A stretch of 27,038 nt of DNA from an uncultured Eubacterium sp. (GTDB lineage Bacteria > Bacillota_A > Clostridia > Lachnospirales > Lachnospiraceae): assembly GCA_910589045.1 (NCBI GenBank), contig CAJUSH010000041.1, positions 1 to 27,038 on the forward strand. The letters run 5' to 3'. A program made the position numbers and the translations under genes. The notes under the pieces are model-generated. The model did not search any database, was not told the origin of the DNA, and saw nothing but the letters and a program-made list of their open reading frames with translations. Positions 14,460 through 23,125 of this stretch are shown piece after piece. Every line of letters starts with the position of its first letter. Position 1 is the stretch's first letter.

Positions 14460-14489
14460 ATTATAGCATAATTATGTGTTGATTAACAA
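14460..14489 (-). promoter_or_regulatory. Promoter and palindromic operator of the toxin-antitoxin module
   Basis: TTGTTA (14484-14489), an 18-nt spacer and TATAAT (14460-14465) on the minus strand. The perfect palindrome CATAATTATG (14467-14476) sits in the spacer next to the -10 box, a fitting site for autorepression by the antitoxin. The start site would be about 20 nt before the antitoxin ATG. Confidence 0.65.
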
Positions 14490-14805
14490 TAGAATGTCTT
14501 TTGGAAAAAGAGGATATTCCCATGCACCTTTTGTTGATGTAGAACCATCTTCATCATATTACCACAAAAACATAGGGCATAACAACCGCTGCGCCCCACA
14601 TTTGTTATCTCTCCAAACACATAAATGTCTGCTTCCGGATTCCCCTGATTGCTCGTTTCATCCACTGCTGTCTGACCCGGAGAATCCGGGAGACTATCAT
14701 ATAAAAAAGAAGACCCATTTTCTCAGAAAGGGAGTGCCAAATAACCTGTAATATGATATCATGAAAACACACGAAAGCCTGCCCCGAAACGCAGGAAAAA
14801 ACATA
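14490..14805. other. Intergenic stretch without a recognised gene
   Basis: Between the toxin-antitoxin promoter and the rubredoxin/glutamate-synthase-like gene there are about 315 nt. Short open frames exist on both strands but none has a good ribosome site or a recognisable product. A small hairpin (CCTGC/GCAGG near 14778-14795) lies shortly before the next gene's ribosome site. I see no clear promoter. Confidence 0.5.
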
Positions 14806-14822
14806 CAAAGGAGGTACTTACG

Positions 14823-16226
14823 ATGATCTACAAATGCAGCATCTGCGGGTATGTGTATGATGAAGCACAGGAGGGGAAACCTTTTTGCGAATTGGACGCA
14901 TGCCCCATCTGCAAGCAGCCGCCGGAGAAATTTGTGCCGCAGGCATCTGAAGCAGACACCCACAGCCCCTGCACGTCCCGGTCCGCAGATGCCGTGACAA
15001 CGGATTTAAGCTACCCGTCACAGACAAGGAAAACAGACAGTGATTATCGCTATATGAAGGAAATCCACGAAATGGCCGTCACCGGGACATCGGCGATTGA
15101 GGCAATGGGAACCCGCATGAACATGCCCTGCTGGGACGATGTGCTGATTCTCGGTGCACAGCTAAACCCCATGCCCCTCGATGAGCACGCCGAGGTGTCG
15201 TTAAAAACCGTCATCGGAAAGCAGGCAAAGCAGCCCATGGTGCTTGACATGCCAGTCTACATATCACATATGTCCTTCGGCGCCCTTTCCATGGAAGCAA
15301 AAATCGCGATGGCAAAGGGAAGCGCAGCGGCGGGCACGGCCATGTGCAGCGGCGAGGGCGGTATCCTGCCCCAGGAGAAGGAGGCGGCGTACAAATATAT
15401 ATTTGAATACGTGCCGAATCTCTACAGCGTGACCGACGAAAATCTGAAAACCTCCGATGCCATCGAAATTAAGATCGGCCAGGGGACAAAGCCGGGAATG
15501 GGCGGGCATCTGCCGGGCGGCAAGGTCACACCTGAAATTGCCAAAATCCGCAACAAGCCTCTTGGGGCGGACGTCATCAGCCCTTCCAGATTCCCCGGAA
15601 TTGGCAACAGGGACGATTTAAAAGCGCTCGTTGAGAAGCTTCGCCAGCAAAGCGGCGGCAGGCCCATCGGCATTAAGATCGCCGCCGGACGCATCGAACG
15701 GGATCTGGAGGTTTGTGTGTACGCCGGGCCCGATTTTATCACCATAGACGGACGCGGCGGCGCAACCGGCGCCTCCCCCGCCATCATCCGGGATTCCACC
15801 AGCGTCCCGACGATCTATGCGCTCTCCCGCGCCCGGAAATACCTTGACTCCGTCGGCTCCGGAATTGACCTCGTGATTACAGGCGGATTGCGGGTATCCT
15901 CCGATTTTGCAAAGGCCATCGCCATGGGCGCGGACGCAGTCGCCGTGGCTTCGGCAGCGATGGTGGCTGCGGCATGCCAGCAATACCGGATCTGCGGCAG
16001 CGGGATGTGCCCGGTAGGCGTGGCCACCCAGGATGAAGCCCTTCGCAGCCGGCTGCAGACGGATGCCGCGGCAAAGCGGGTGGAAAACTACCTGAAATGC
16101 TCCGCGGCAGAGCTTCGGACATTCGCAAGGATTACCGGAAACACGGATATCCACGGCCTGTCCGTCAACGACCTTTGCACCATCAGCCGGGAAATCTCGG
16201 AGTATACAGCGATTGCACATGCATAA
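14823..16226 (+). CDS. Rubredoxin-domain, glutamate-synthase-like FMN/Fe-S protein
   Basis: The 467-residue protein begins with a rubredoxin-like domain (YKCSICGYVYDE and DACPICKQPPEKF, residues about 3-38, four Cys). From about residue 80 it matches the FMN-binding alpha/beta-barrel of the glutamate synthase large subunit (SHMSFGALSMEAKIAMAKG, GQGTKPGMGGHLPGGKV, IDGRGGATGASP). The cysteines in CQQYRICGSGMCPVGVATQ fit the GltB [3Fe-4S] cluster. No glutaminase domain is present, so it resembles the short archaeal/anaerobe forms of uncertain reaction. AGGAGG lies 8 nt before the ATG. A strong terminator follows. Its function in this neighbourhood is not evident. Confidence 0.93.
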   Translation: MIYKCSICGYVYDEAQEGKPFCELDACPICKQPPEKFVPQASEADTHSPCTSRSADAVTTDLSYPSQTRKTDSDYRYMKEIHEMAVTGTSAIEAMGTRMNMPCWDDVLILGAQLNPMPLDEHAEVSLKTVIGKQAKQPMVLDMPVYISHMSFGALSMEAKIAMAKGSAAAGTAMCSGEGGILPQEKEAAYKYIFEYVPNLYSVTDENLKTSDAIEIKIGQGTKPGMGGHLPGGKVTPEIAKIRNKPLGADVISPSRFPGIGNRDDLKALVEKLRQQSGGRPIGIKIAAGRIERDLEVCVYAGPDFITIDGRGGATGASPAIIRDSTSVPTIYALSRARKYLDSVGSGIDLVITGGLRVSSDFAKAIAMGADAVAVASAAMVAAACQQYRICGSGMCPVGVATQDEALRSRLQTDAAAKRVENYLKCSAAELRTFARITGNTDIHGLSVNDLCTISREISEYTAIAHA

Positions 16227-16229
16227 GCA

Positions 16230-16263
16230 ACGGGAGGCTGCTATCACGGCAGCCTCCCGTTTT
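16230..16263 (+). terminator. Strong intrinsic terminator
   Basis: ACGGGAGGCTGC (16230-16241) pairs perfectly with GCAGCCTCCCGT (16249-16260) around a 7-nt loop and runs into TTTT. It follows the glutamate-synthase-like gene by 3 nt. The convergent GrpB-family gene ends in its loop, so the last codons of that gene form one arm. Confidence 0.93.
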
Positions 16264-16885
16264 CATGTTCATACCTGCTCTTATATTCTGCTTTCGCGCA
16301 TGCCGTGTATTTCTCCACGAACTCCCCCTTCGCATCGGTGTAGGCGTCCCTGTCGTGCTCGTATTTTTTCCAAAGCGACAGCTTTAATCGCTCATATTCC
16401 TCTGCAAGAGCCGGATGATCGTTCATATAATCGCGGAAATACAGCTCCGGGTGGTCACCCGCACAGCGCAGATGTATGTGGAATACCCGCTCGGCAAAGC
16501 CCTTTCCCGTATATCCCTTATTGAAGGATGTTCTGTTCCCCTCCTCGGACATGCAAAGGTAGCCGCCGCCGGTCAGCTTTTCTTTTACAGACTCCATCAA
16601 AGCCCTCTCCGGAAGCTCTACGAGAATATCTATGATCGGCTTGGCCCATATGCTGCCGATGGACGTGCTCCCAATGTGATGGATTTTTATATTGTCATCC
16701 GAAATCAGAGCCGTAAGAGCCCGCCGCTCTTGCTCATACCAGTCCGCCCAGCAGCCTTGATGCTCCGTCAGAACGATGGGAAACAGTTCCCAGAGCTGCT
16801 CTGTCGTCATCTCTGATAAAGGCAAATCCCGACTGTCCTGATTCAGCCGGCAAGCCTCTTTCCGGCCATAAGCTTTCTCTTCCAT
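16244..16885 (-). CDS. GrpB (UPF0157) family protein
   Basis: The 213-residue protein has the GrpB/UPF0157 nucleotidyltransferase-like core: HHIGSTSIGSIWAKPIIDILV (residues about 68-88), NKGYTGKGFAERVFHIHL and YFRDYMNDHPALAEEYERLK. The GSTS and the DI residues match the polymerase-beta-like active site. A biochemical role is not established for the family. An AAGGTGA site lies about 9 nt before the ATG. The first 25 residues precede the family domain. The stop codon lies in the loop of the convergent terminator. Confidence 0.9.
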   Translation of the reverse strand: MEEKAYGRKEACRLNQDSRDLPLSEMTTEQLWELFPIVLTEHQGCWADWYEQERRALTALISDDNIKIHHIGSTSIGSIWAKPIIDILVELPERALMESVKEKLTGGGYLCMSEEGNRTSFNKGYTGKGFAERVFHIHLRCAGDHPELYFRDYMNDHPALAEEYERLKLSLWKKYEHDRDAYTDAKGEFVEKYTACAKAEYKSRYEHENGRLP

Positions 16886-16920
16886 ATCAATCTCTCACCT
16901 TTCCGCATGCCAAACGGATG

Positions 16921-17340
16921 CTACGCGTTTACGAATCTCTCCGTATGCGCTTTCAGCAACTCCCCTAACCTGCGAATCCCCTCCGTGATGGTTTCACAGT
17001 CCGCGTTCGTATAGTTCAGTCGCATGGTGTTGGCATCCTTCACGCCGATGTAAAAAGGGTCCCCCGGAACAAATGCAACCTTTCGCTCCAAAGCCTCTGG
17101 GAACAGGGACATGGCGCTCATCCCCTCCGGGAGCGTCGCCCACAAAAACATGCCGCCGCGGGGCTTTGTGTACGTAACTGCCGGCGGAAAGTACCGCTCT
17201 ATCGCTTCCATCATAGCATGCGCCTGCGACTGGTACAAGGCCTTAATCTTCGCAATGTGCTCATCCAGGTCGTTGTTTTTCAGATAATCCCAGATTACAG
17301 GAAAATGTAAATGGATATTCTGATGCTGAAATGGACTACT
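16921..17340 (-). pseudogene. 3' fragment of a PLP-dependent aminotransferase (fold type I, MocR/LysN-like)
   Basis: The open stretch from a stop at 17341 to 16921 encodes only the last third of the enzyme: WDYLKNNDLDEHIAKIKALY, YTKPRGGMFLWATLPEGM, VAFVPGDPFY and MRLNYTNADCETITEGIRRL. These match the C-terminal small domain of 2-aminoadipate/valine-pyruvate type aminotransferases (about 390 residues). The PLP lysine and the rest of the large domain are missing and no start codon or ribosome site is seen, so it is a remnant. Confidence 0.85.
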
Positions 17341-17482
17341 TTAAAGAATTTGTCCGCAACAATGCTCATTTGATGATAGAGTTCTCTAAAGAAGGATGTA
17401 TTTTGAATGCCTCAAATTTTTGGGGCTGTCTTCCTCATCCTCACAAAATTTTATTTCCATCCACCTACTTCATGAATAAGGG

Positions 17483-17513
17483 AAGGGAACTGCCCTTCCG
17501 ATACAGTCCCCTT
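17483..17513 (-). terminator. Hairpin downstream of rhaA/ADH relic
   Basis: On the minus strand AAGGGGACTG pairs with CAGTTCCCTT (one G-U pair) with an 11-nt loop. The following bases (CCCTTATTC) are only weakly T-rich. It lies right after the stop of the alcohol-dehydrogenase relic and would also end the rhaBA transcript. Confidence 0.45.
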
Positions 17514-17518
17514 TCCTT

Positions 17519-17590
17519 TTATTTGTTCACAACCGCACGCTTGGAACCCTTCCTTGCAGGGTTTGTCTCACATGCCTCCTTCAAGAACTG
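17519..17590 (-). pseudogene. 3'-end relic of a second alcohol dehydrogenase gene
   Basis: Directly after the rhaA stop, 23 codons and a TAA encode QFLKEACETNPARKGSKRAVVNK. This aligns with the C-terminus of the BMC alcohol dehydrogenase (INEALETNLAMKGLKIAIVNK), and the DNA matches 8287-8355 at roughly 70 percent with few or no gaps, including the final ATTTGTTCAC on the plus strand. Nothing else of the gene is present. It records a lost paralogue or a recombination scar. Confidence 0.7.
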
Positions 17591-17591
17591 A

Positions 17592-18848
17592 TTAGCCCCT
17601 CTTCGAGAGCACCTCATCCTCGTACTTTTTCACCTCGTCAAACCAGCTTCTGTCCGCGGGTACGCCGCAGGATTCGCAGTACTGCTCCCAGATCGGCCCG
17701 AACGGAAGTGTCTTTACCTCCTCCTGCATCACGAACAGCTCGGTGTAATTGCCCTCATCCTGCAGCTTCTTCAACATATCATGGGGCAGGCACATTGCAT
17801 TTAGCATACACTTCTGCCAGTTGCGGAAGCCCACTGCCCAGGAAGCGATACGGTTGATGCTCGCATCAAAGTAGTCGAGCGCCATGTATACACGGTCAGT
17901 CGCATTGCAGCGAACGATCTCCTTTGCCATCTCCCTCGGCTCATCCTCGAATGCAACCGAGTGGTCGGAATCCCAGCGGATACCCCTTGTGATATGTAAC
18001 GCAAGCTCCGGGAAGAAGGTGAGCAGCGCCGGAATCTTGTCGGAGACAACCTCGGTGGGATGATAGTGGCCGTTGTCCATCAAAGGCATGCACTTATCCT
18101 TGTGCTCTGCCGCAAAGCTTAACGTAAACTCTGCGGAGCCGCAGGTATAAGCCTCCACGCCGATTCCGAACACCTTGGACTCTACGCAGGGCTTTACAAG
18201 ATTGAAGTCGTAAGGCTCCGATAAAATCTGCTCGATGGAATCCTTGTATCTCATGCGCGGTCCCATGCGGTCTGCAGGCACATCCTTGAAGCCGTCGCCG
18301 GTCCAGATGTTCATGACACAGGGAATGCCGGTCTCCTTTGCGAAGTACTCGGAGATGCGGATGCAGGCCCTGCCGTGATCAATCCAGAACTTGCGGATGC
18401 TCTCGTCAGGGCTTGATAAGGTTAAGCCGTCCTTTGTGTTGGGATGTGAGAAAAAGGTGGGGTTGAAGTCGATACCCATATTATGCTTCTTCGCAAAATC
18501 CACCCATTTTTTGAAGTGCTTCGGCTCAATCTTGTCGCGGTCAACGAACTCGCCGTCCTCAAAGATTGCATAGGAAGCGTGGAGGTTCAGCTTTGCCTTT
18601 CCGGGGCAGAGCTCCATCACCTTTTCCATGTCGGCCATCAGCTCCTCGGGGGTCGTTGCCTTTCCGGGATAATCTCCGGTCGTCTGGATGCCTCCGGTCA
18701 GCGGGCCGTCATGGTCAAAACCGATCACGTCGTCGCCCTGCCAGCAGTGCAGGGAAACCGGCAGCTCCTTTAATTTTGCGATCGCCGCATCCGTGTCCAC
18801 GCCGTATTTCGCATACTGTGCTTTTGCTAATTCGTAAAGCTGTGACAT
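17592..18848 (-). CDS. rhaA: L-rhamnose isomerase
   Basis: The 418-residue protein matches RhaA along its length. Metal and substrate residues are seen in LHASYAIFEDGEF, IDFNPTFFSHP, EAYTCGSAEFTLSFAAEHKD, MDNGHYHPTEVVSDKIP and HITRGIRWDSDHSVAF. It converts L-rhamnose to L-rhamnulose in the cytoplasm with a divalent metal. AGGAG lies 9 nt before the ATG. It follows rhaB by 61 nt on the same strand, so they form one operon. The 3' end touches an alcohol-dehydrogenase relic. Confidence 0.97.
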   Translation of the reverse strand: MSQLYELAKAQYAKYGVDTDAAIAKLKELPVSLHCWQGDDVIGFDHDGPLTGGIQTTGDYPGKATTPEELMADMEKVMELCPGKAKLNLHASYAIFEDGEFVDRDKIEPKHFKKWVDFAKKHNMGIDFNPTFFSHPNTKDGLTLSSPDESIRKFWIDHGRACIRISEYFAKETGIPCVMNIWTGDGFKDVPADRMGPRMRYKDSIEQILSEPYDFNLVKPCVESKVFGIGVEAYTCGSAEFTLSFAAEHKDKCMPLMDNGHYHPTEVVSDKIPALLTFFPELALHITRGIRWDSDHSVAFEDEPREMAKEIVRCNATDRVYMALDYFDASINRIASWAVGFRNWQKCMLNAMCLPHDMLKKLQDEGNYTELFVMQEEVKTLPFGPIWEQYCESCGVPADRSWFDEVKKYEDEVLSKRG

Positions 18849-18909
18849 AATAAAATCTCCTTTTCTTTAATTATCGTTCAAAGTCAGGTTTTAACGCTTC
18901 CCGGAACGA

Positions 18910-20310
18910 TTATGTATATTTTTTTACTCCAAATGAATTGTAAATGCAGGTTCTCGCTTCCTCGATGGACGTGAAATCCCCCGCCTTGATCATCTGCGCC
19001 GTAATGTTTCCGATGGCAGTCGCCTCGCCGGGTCCGCAGTGGATCTCCTTGCCTGTCTCCTTTGCGGTCAGCTCGTTTAAATAAACCGCATTGGAGCCGC
19101 CGCCGATCACATGGATGCGGCTGTAGGTGCGTCCGGTCAGCGCCTCAATCTCCCTTGCCGTCTCGGCATAGCACTGTGCCAGTGATTTGTAGATGACAAC
19201 GGAAAGCTCGCCGGGTGTCTCCGGAACGGGCTGGTTCGTGTCACGGCAGTAGCGCTTGATCTCCTCGATCATGCTCTTGGGCGCAAGGAAGCAGTCGTCG
19301 TTTGCAGCCACGCGCGACGGGAAATCGTCACACTGTGAAGCCATATCGCAAAGCTCCGCAAAGCTGTACTGATCCCCCAGCTCATGGCGAACGCTCTGGA
19401 TCATCCACAGACCCATGATATTTTTCAGATAACGATAGCGCTTATCGTAGCCGCCCTCGTTGGTCAGGTTTGCCTTCTGGCTCTCCTCGGAGCAGTCCGC
19501 CTCCATTTTCTCAATACCCATCAAAGACCATGTGCCGGAGCTGATGTAAATAAAGTCGTCGTCGGTTGCGGGAACCGCAAGCACCGCGGAAGCAGTATCG
19601 TGCGAGCCGCACATGACAACCTCGCAGTCAAAGCCCACTTCCTTCTGGATCGCCTCGGTAAAATGTCCAACGGAGGTACCGGGCATTTTTACCGGCTGGA
19701 AAATCTCCCGGTTATAGCCGAGCATGTCGATCAGCTCGTAATCCCAGTCGAAGGTGCCGGGGTTAATGAGCTGCCCGGTGGTCGCCATTGTATACTCCTG
19801 CAGCTTTACGCCGGTGAGCAGAAACTGGAAGTAATCGGGCGTGGTAAGCATCGCCTTCGCCTGCTCCATATGCTCGGGATGCTCCTTTTTCACGGCCATG
19901 AGCTGATAGATCGTGTTAAAGATCGCATACTGGATACCGGTGCGGGCGTAAAGCTCCTTCTCCGGTATGATCTTGTAAACCTCCTCGTCCATGCCCTGCG
20001 TACGGCTGTCGCGGTAGCCTACCGTATCTCCCAGAAGCTTGTCCTTCGCGTCGAGCATTGCAAAATCAACGCCCCATGTATCCACAGACATACTCACGGG
20101 AATCTTGCCGATCTCCTTACACTTTTTGATGCCTGCAAGAATCTCCCGGAACGTGCGCTCATGATCCCAGCAAAGGTGTCCGTCCTTCTCCACCATGCCG
20201 TTCTCAAAGCGGTGAATCTCCTCCAGAACAATCTTCCCGTCCTCGATGCTGCCAAGGATATGCCTTCCGCTGGAAGCACCAATGTCGATTGCCAAATAAT
20301 AGTTACCCAT
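18910..20310 (-). CDS. rhaB: Rhamnulokinase
   Basis: The 466-residue FGGY-family kinase starts YLAIDIGASSGRHILGS (ATP phosphate loop 1) and has SVDTWGVDFAMLD, GSHDTASAVLAVP, ISSGTWSLMGIE and the C-terminal IHVIGGGSNAVYLNELTA typical of RhaB. It phosphorylates L-rhamnulose at O1, making the substrate of the BMC aldolase. An AGGAGAGG site precedes the ATG. The upstream gap holds an activator-type promoter with a perfect inverted repeat. It is the first gene of rhaBA. Confidence 0.97.
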   Translation of the reverse strand: MGNYYLAIDIGASSGRHILGSIEDGKIVLEEIHRFENGMVEKDGHLCWDHERTFREILAGIKKCKEIGKIPVSMSVDTWGVDFAMLDAKDKLLGDTVGYRDSRTQGMDEEVYKIIPEKELYARTGIQYAIFNTIYQLMAVKKEHPEHMEQAKAMLTTPDYFQFLLTGVKLQEYTMATTGQLINPGTFDWDYELIDMLGYNREIFQPVKMPGTSVGHFTEAIQKEVGFDCEVVMCGSHDTASAVLAVPATDDDFIYISSGTWSLMGIEKMEADCSEESQKANLTNEGGYDKRYRYLKNIMGLWMIQSVRHELGDQYSFAELCDMASQCDDFPSRVAANDDCFLAPKSMIEEIKRYCRDTNQPVPETPGELSVVIYKSLAQCYAETAREIEALTGRTYSRIHVIGGGSNAVYLNELTAKETGKEIHCGPGEATAIGNITAQMIKAGDFTSIEEARTCIYNSFGVKKYT

Positions 20311-20377
20311 GTACCTCTCCTTTCCTGAAACCCCGCGAGAGAGCTTTTTGTGTCCCCGCTGTTTCTACCTTGTCCTC

Positions 20378-20439
20378 ATTATAAGCATTTGTATCCTGAA
20401 AAATAAGGACTTTATTTTATAAAAAAACCGTCCTTATTT
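20378..20439 (-). promoter_or_regulatory. rhaBA promoter with AraC-type inverted-repeat operator
   Basis: TATAAT lies at 20378-20383 on the minus strand. At the -35 position (17-nt spacing, 20401-20406) there is only TTATTT, a poor match. That position is covered by one arm of a perfect inverted repeat: AAATAAGGAC (20401-20410) and GTCCTTATTT (20430-20439), arm starts 29 nt apart. A weak -35 overlapped by an operator half-site is the layout of promoters activated by AraC-family proteins, whose gene lies just upstream. Confidence 0.7.
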
Positions 20440-20576
20440 GCAGTCTGGTAGGTGCGCGGCTGCCGCGGCAGTCTGCTTTATCCCCGGCGATGAACATCCC
20501 CGTCAAATGCCCCGCACACGCAAAGCGGCCGGGCTTTCCTCAAGCCCGCACTCACGCTCCCGGATGGCCGGCACAA

Positions 20577-21548
20577 TCACGCGCCCCGCTCCGCATCCCG
20601 GTACTTTTTCGGCGTCAGGCCGTATGCTGCTTTAAAAATCCGGTGAAAATAGCTGCTGTTGTCATAGCCCACCGCCGCGATGATATCCTCCACTGCAAGG
20701 CCCGTAGCCGTGAGCAGAAATGCCGCCTGCTTTAAGCGCTTCTGCATAAGAAGCTGCTGAAACGTCGCTCCCGCCTCCCGCTTGATAAAGCGCGACAGCC
20801 CCGAAACGGGCTGTCTGGTCAGCCTTGAAAGCTCACGGAGCGTTCCTTCCTTATAATTGTCCTCAATATAGCGCAGCACCGAAAACAGCAGCCGCTTGTC
20901 AAACTGGTCCCTTCCCACCACACGGATCAGGTCGGTATAATTTGAGAGCTGCAAAATAAGCAGCGCCATCGTCGTCTGGTTTACAGCACTTTTGCCGCCC
21001 TCCTCGTACAGAAGGGACCACAGCAGGTTTTCCACGAGATTCTGCACCGGAACCACATCCGCCACCTGAAAATGGATGTAGTCCATGCCCGCGTGCTGCT
21101 TTTGCAGCGTACCGACGAGAAAATCCCGCACCACGTTGTCCTCCTCCATCATCTGAAACGTCTGATGAAAAAATTCGGGCAGAACGATAAAGTTGATGGC
21201 CACGTCATCCTCCCCCGCCGGAAGGATTTCCTGCCTGGCATGGGAGTTTAAAAAGAGCAGCTCCCCCTGCTGGAGCACGACGCGCTCCCCGCCGTTAATG
21301 ATATGTGTCGTCGTACCGGAGCACATGTAGATAATCTCAACATAGTTGTGCGTATGCTCCGGAAAGCGCACAAACCGCGTGTGGGGGCGAATGTCGATGA
21401 GCTTTCCCCGCGCGAGCATCTTGTCTTTGTCCACCACAAAATTTTTGCCGGACGTGTAAAGGCTGCGGTTGACGCCGGTCTGCCCGCTTAAAATCTCCCG
21501 CTCCTCCTGCGTGATTTGTTTTAGTTGATGAAGCAGCTGCTCGTGCAT
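20577..21548 (-). CDS. AraC-family regulator, likely rhamnose-responsive
   Basis: The protein (323 residues from the ATG at 21548) has an N-terminal cupin sensor (HTHNYVEIIYMCSGTTTHII, residues about 65-84, and LLFLNSHARQEI) and a C-terminal pair of helix-turn-helix motifs (LRELSRLTRQPVSGLSRFIK and VEDIIAAVGYDNSSYFHRIF). The frame is open to 21590, but GGAGGG 9 nt before MHEQLLHQ sets the start. It is next to rhaBA on the same strand, so a RhaR/RhaS-like role is likely. Confidence 0.93.
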   Translation of the reverse strand: MHEQLLHQLKQITQEEREILSGQTGVNRSLYTSGKNFVVDKDKMLARGKLIDIRPHTRFVRFPEHTHNYVEIIYMCSGTTTHIINGGERVVLQQGELLFLNSHARQEILPAGEDDVAINFIVLPEFFHQTFQMMEEDNVVRDFLVGTLQKQHAGMDYIHFQVADVVPVQNLVENLLWSLLYEEGGKSAVNQTTMALLILQLSNYTDLIRVVGRDQFDKRLLFSVLRYIEDNYKEGTLRELSRLTRQPVSGLSRFIKREAGATFQQLLMQKRLKQAAFLLTATGLAVEDIIAAVGYDNSSYFHRIFKAAYGLTPKKYRDAERGA

Positions 21549-21627
21549 AAAGCCAACCCTCCGCATGTATGGAAGCATCCGTCTGTCCATGCTATACTCA
21601 AAAGCAGGTCACAGACACAAAACGACC

Positions 21628-23007
21628 TCACAAATCCCCGCCGTCCTCTTTTTTCTTAATAGCCTGCAGCCAGTGTTCAAAGCTCTCCTGATTTTCCTCC
21701 ATCCACTGTCTGCGCAGCTCCTTGTTCTCCTCCTTGCGCAGCTCACGGGGACTCTTCTTTTCGTCTGTCAGCACCCGCGTGCCGTCCTCCTCAAAATAGT
21801 CCAGATTTTTATAGTCCTCCGTCTCGACCGGAAAGCCCCGCTTTTGCAGGCGGCAGGTTACAATCGTCTCCAGAATATAGTAGATGACACCGAACACCGG
21901 AACGCCGATCAGCATGCCGAAAATCCCCCATATCTTCCCGAAGAACATGACCGAAAAAACGACCCAGAATGCGGAAAGCCCCGTAGATTTTCCGAGAATC
22001 TTCGGCCCGATCACGTTGCCGTCAAGCTGCTGTAAAATGATGATAAAAATCAGCACAATGATGCCCTTTTTGAAATCCACCAGCATAATCAGGATCGTGC
22101 TGGGAACCATGCCGATGTACGGGCCAAAAAACGGTATCACGTTCGTGACGCCCACGATCACGGAAACCAGGGCAATATAGGGCATGTGCATGGCGGTCAG
22201 CCCCGCGAAGCACAAAAGCCCGATGATCAGCGAATCCAGAAGCTTTCCCGAAATGAAGCCTCCGAAAATCTCATTGCTCTTGCGCAGCGTATCCAGAATA
22301 ACCTTCGCATGCTTTTTGCTGAAGGTAGCATAAATAATCTTTTTCCCCTGGCCCACAAAGGTTTTCATGGAACAGAGCACATAGACGGAAATGATCAGTC
22401 CGATGAGCACATCCATCAGGGTTGTCACAACGCTCATGACACCCGATGCCGCCATAAACATATAGGACTGAATATTTTTCACGACATTCTCATTCAGCCA
22501 GTCCGAGATCACCTCCGTGGCATTTGTGAGCGCGTTATCCAGAAATGCCTGCAGGCGGCGGTTGGACTGGATGAGATCCGTCACCTCCTCCACATAATAC
22601 GGAAAATTCCGGTTCAGCGAGGAAACGCTTACAAAAATCTGCGGCAAAATCGTATAGAGCATGATGCACACCACAAGCACCGTAACAAGCACTACAAAAA
22701 TGGCGCTGGCCGCGCGGATCGCCGCGTTTGCCTTTGCCTCGTTTTTCGGATTTTTCAAAAGCTTTTTCATCCGCTTTTCCGTGCCGTTTACAATCGGGTT
22801 CAGCAGATACGCAATCACGATCCCGATAATGATGGAGCGCAGCCCCGATACCACGTAGGCCACCTTACCCGTCCACGTATTATAGCTGAAAATCACAAAG
22901 AAAAACAAAATGGCGCAAAGTATCACCACAAGAAATGCTGATGCCTGCACCAGGGTATGCTTAAATATTTGTTTGTTCTGGCTCCGTTCCAGATCGTTAT
23001 CCCCCAT
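21628..23007 (-). CDS. AI-2E/PerM-family membrane transport protein (YtvI/YueF-like)
   Basis: The 459-residue protein has about eight hydrophobic segments: two near residues 20-70, one near 105-125, then after a soluble loop the conserved block LIIGLLCFAGLTAMHMPYIA and the IPFFGPYIGMVPS and LDGNVIGPKILG motifs of the AI-2E exporter/PerM family. The last ~60 residues are highly charged and cytoplasmic (RKEENKELRRQWMEENQ). Substrates are known for few members. GGAG lies 6-7 nt before the ATG. It lies between the BMC GTPase gene and the AraC regulator on the same strand; any link to lactaldehyde/propanediol export is speculation. Confidence 0.9.
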   Translation of the reverse strand: MGDNDLERSQNKQIFKHTLVQASAFLVVILCAILFFFVIFSYNTWTGKVAYVVSGLRSIIIGIVIAYLLNPIVNGTEKRMKKLLKNPKNEAKANAAIRAASAIFVVLVTVLVVCIMLYTILPQIFVSVSSLNRNFPYYVEEVTDLIQSNRRLQAFLDNALTNATEVISDWLNENVVKNIQSYMFMAASGVMSVVTTLMDVLIGLIISVYVLCSMKTFVGQGKKIIYATFSKKHAKVILDTLRKSNEIFGGFISGKLLDSLIIGLLCFAGLTAMHMPYIALVSVIVGVTNVIPFFGPYIGMVPSTILIMLVDFKKGIIVLIFIIILQQLDGNVIGPKILGKSTGLSAFWVVFSVMFFGKIWGIFGMLIGVPVFGVIYYILETIVTCRLQKRGFPVETEDYKNLDYFEEDGTRVLTDEKKSPRELRKEENKELRRQWMEENQESFEHWLQAIKKKEDGGDL

Positions 23008-23125
23008 AAGAAACTCCTATTCCCACAGCCGGATACCCGCACGGTCAGCGGCACCCGGTCATAAACATCGGCTCTGCGAAAAGCCGTCTGCCATCTATGA
23101 TCTGTCTCCCGCGCGCGTCATACAC

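Noticed and set aside
17331..17591. 86-codon plus-strand frame between the aminotransferase fragment and rhaA
   Set aside because: No recognisable product or ribosome site, and its 3' part is antisense to the ADH relic.
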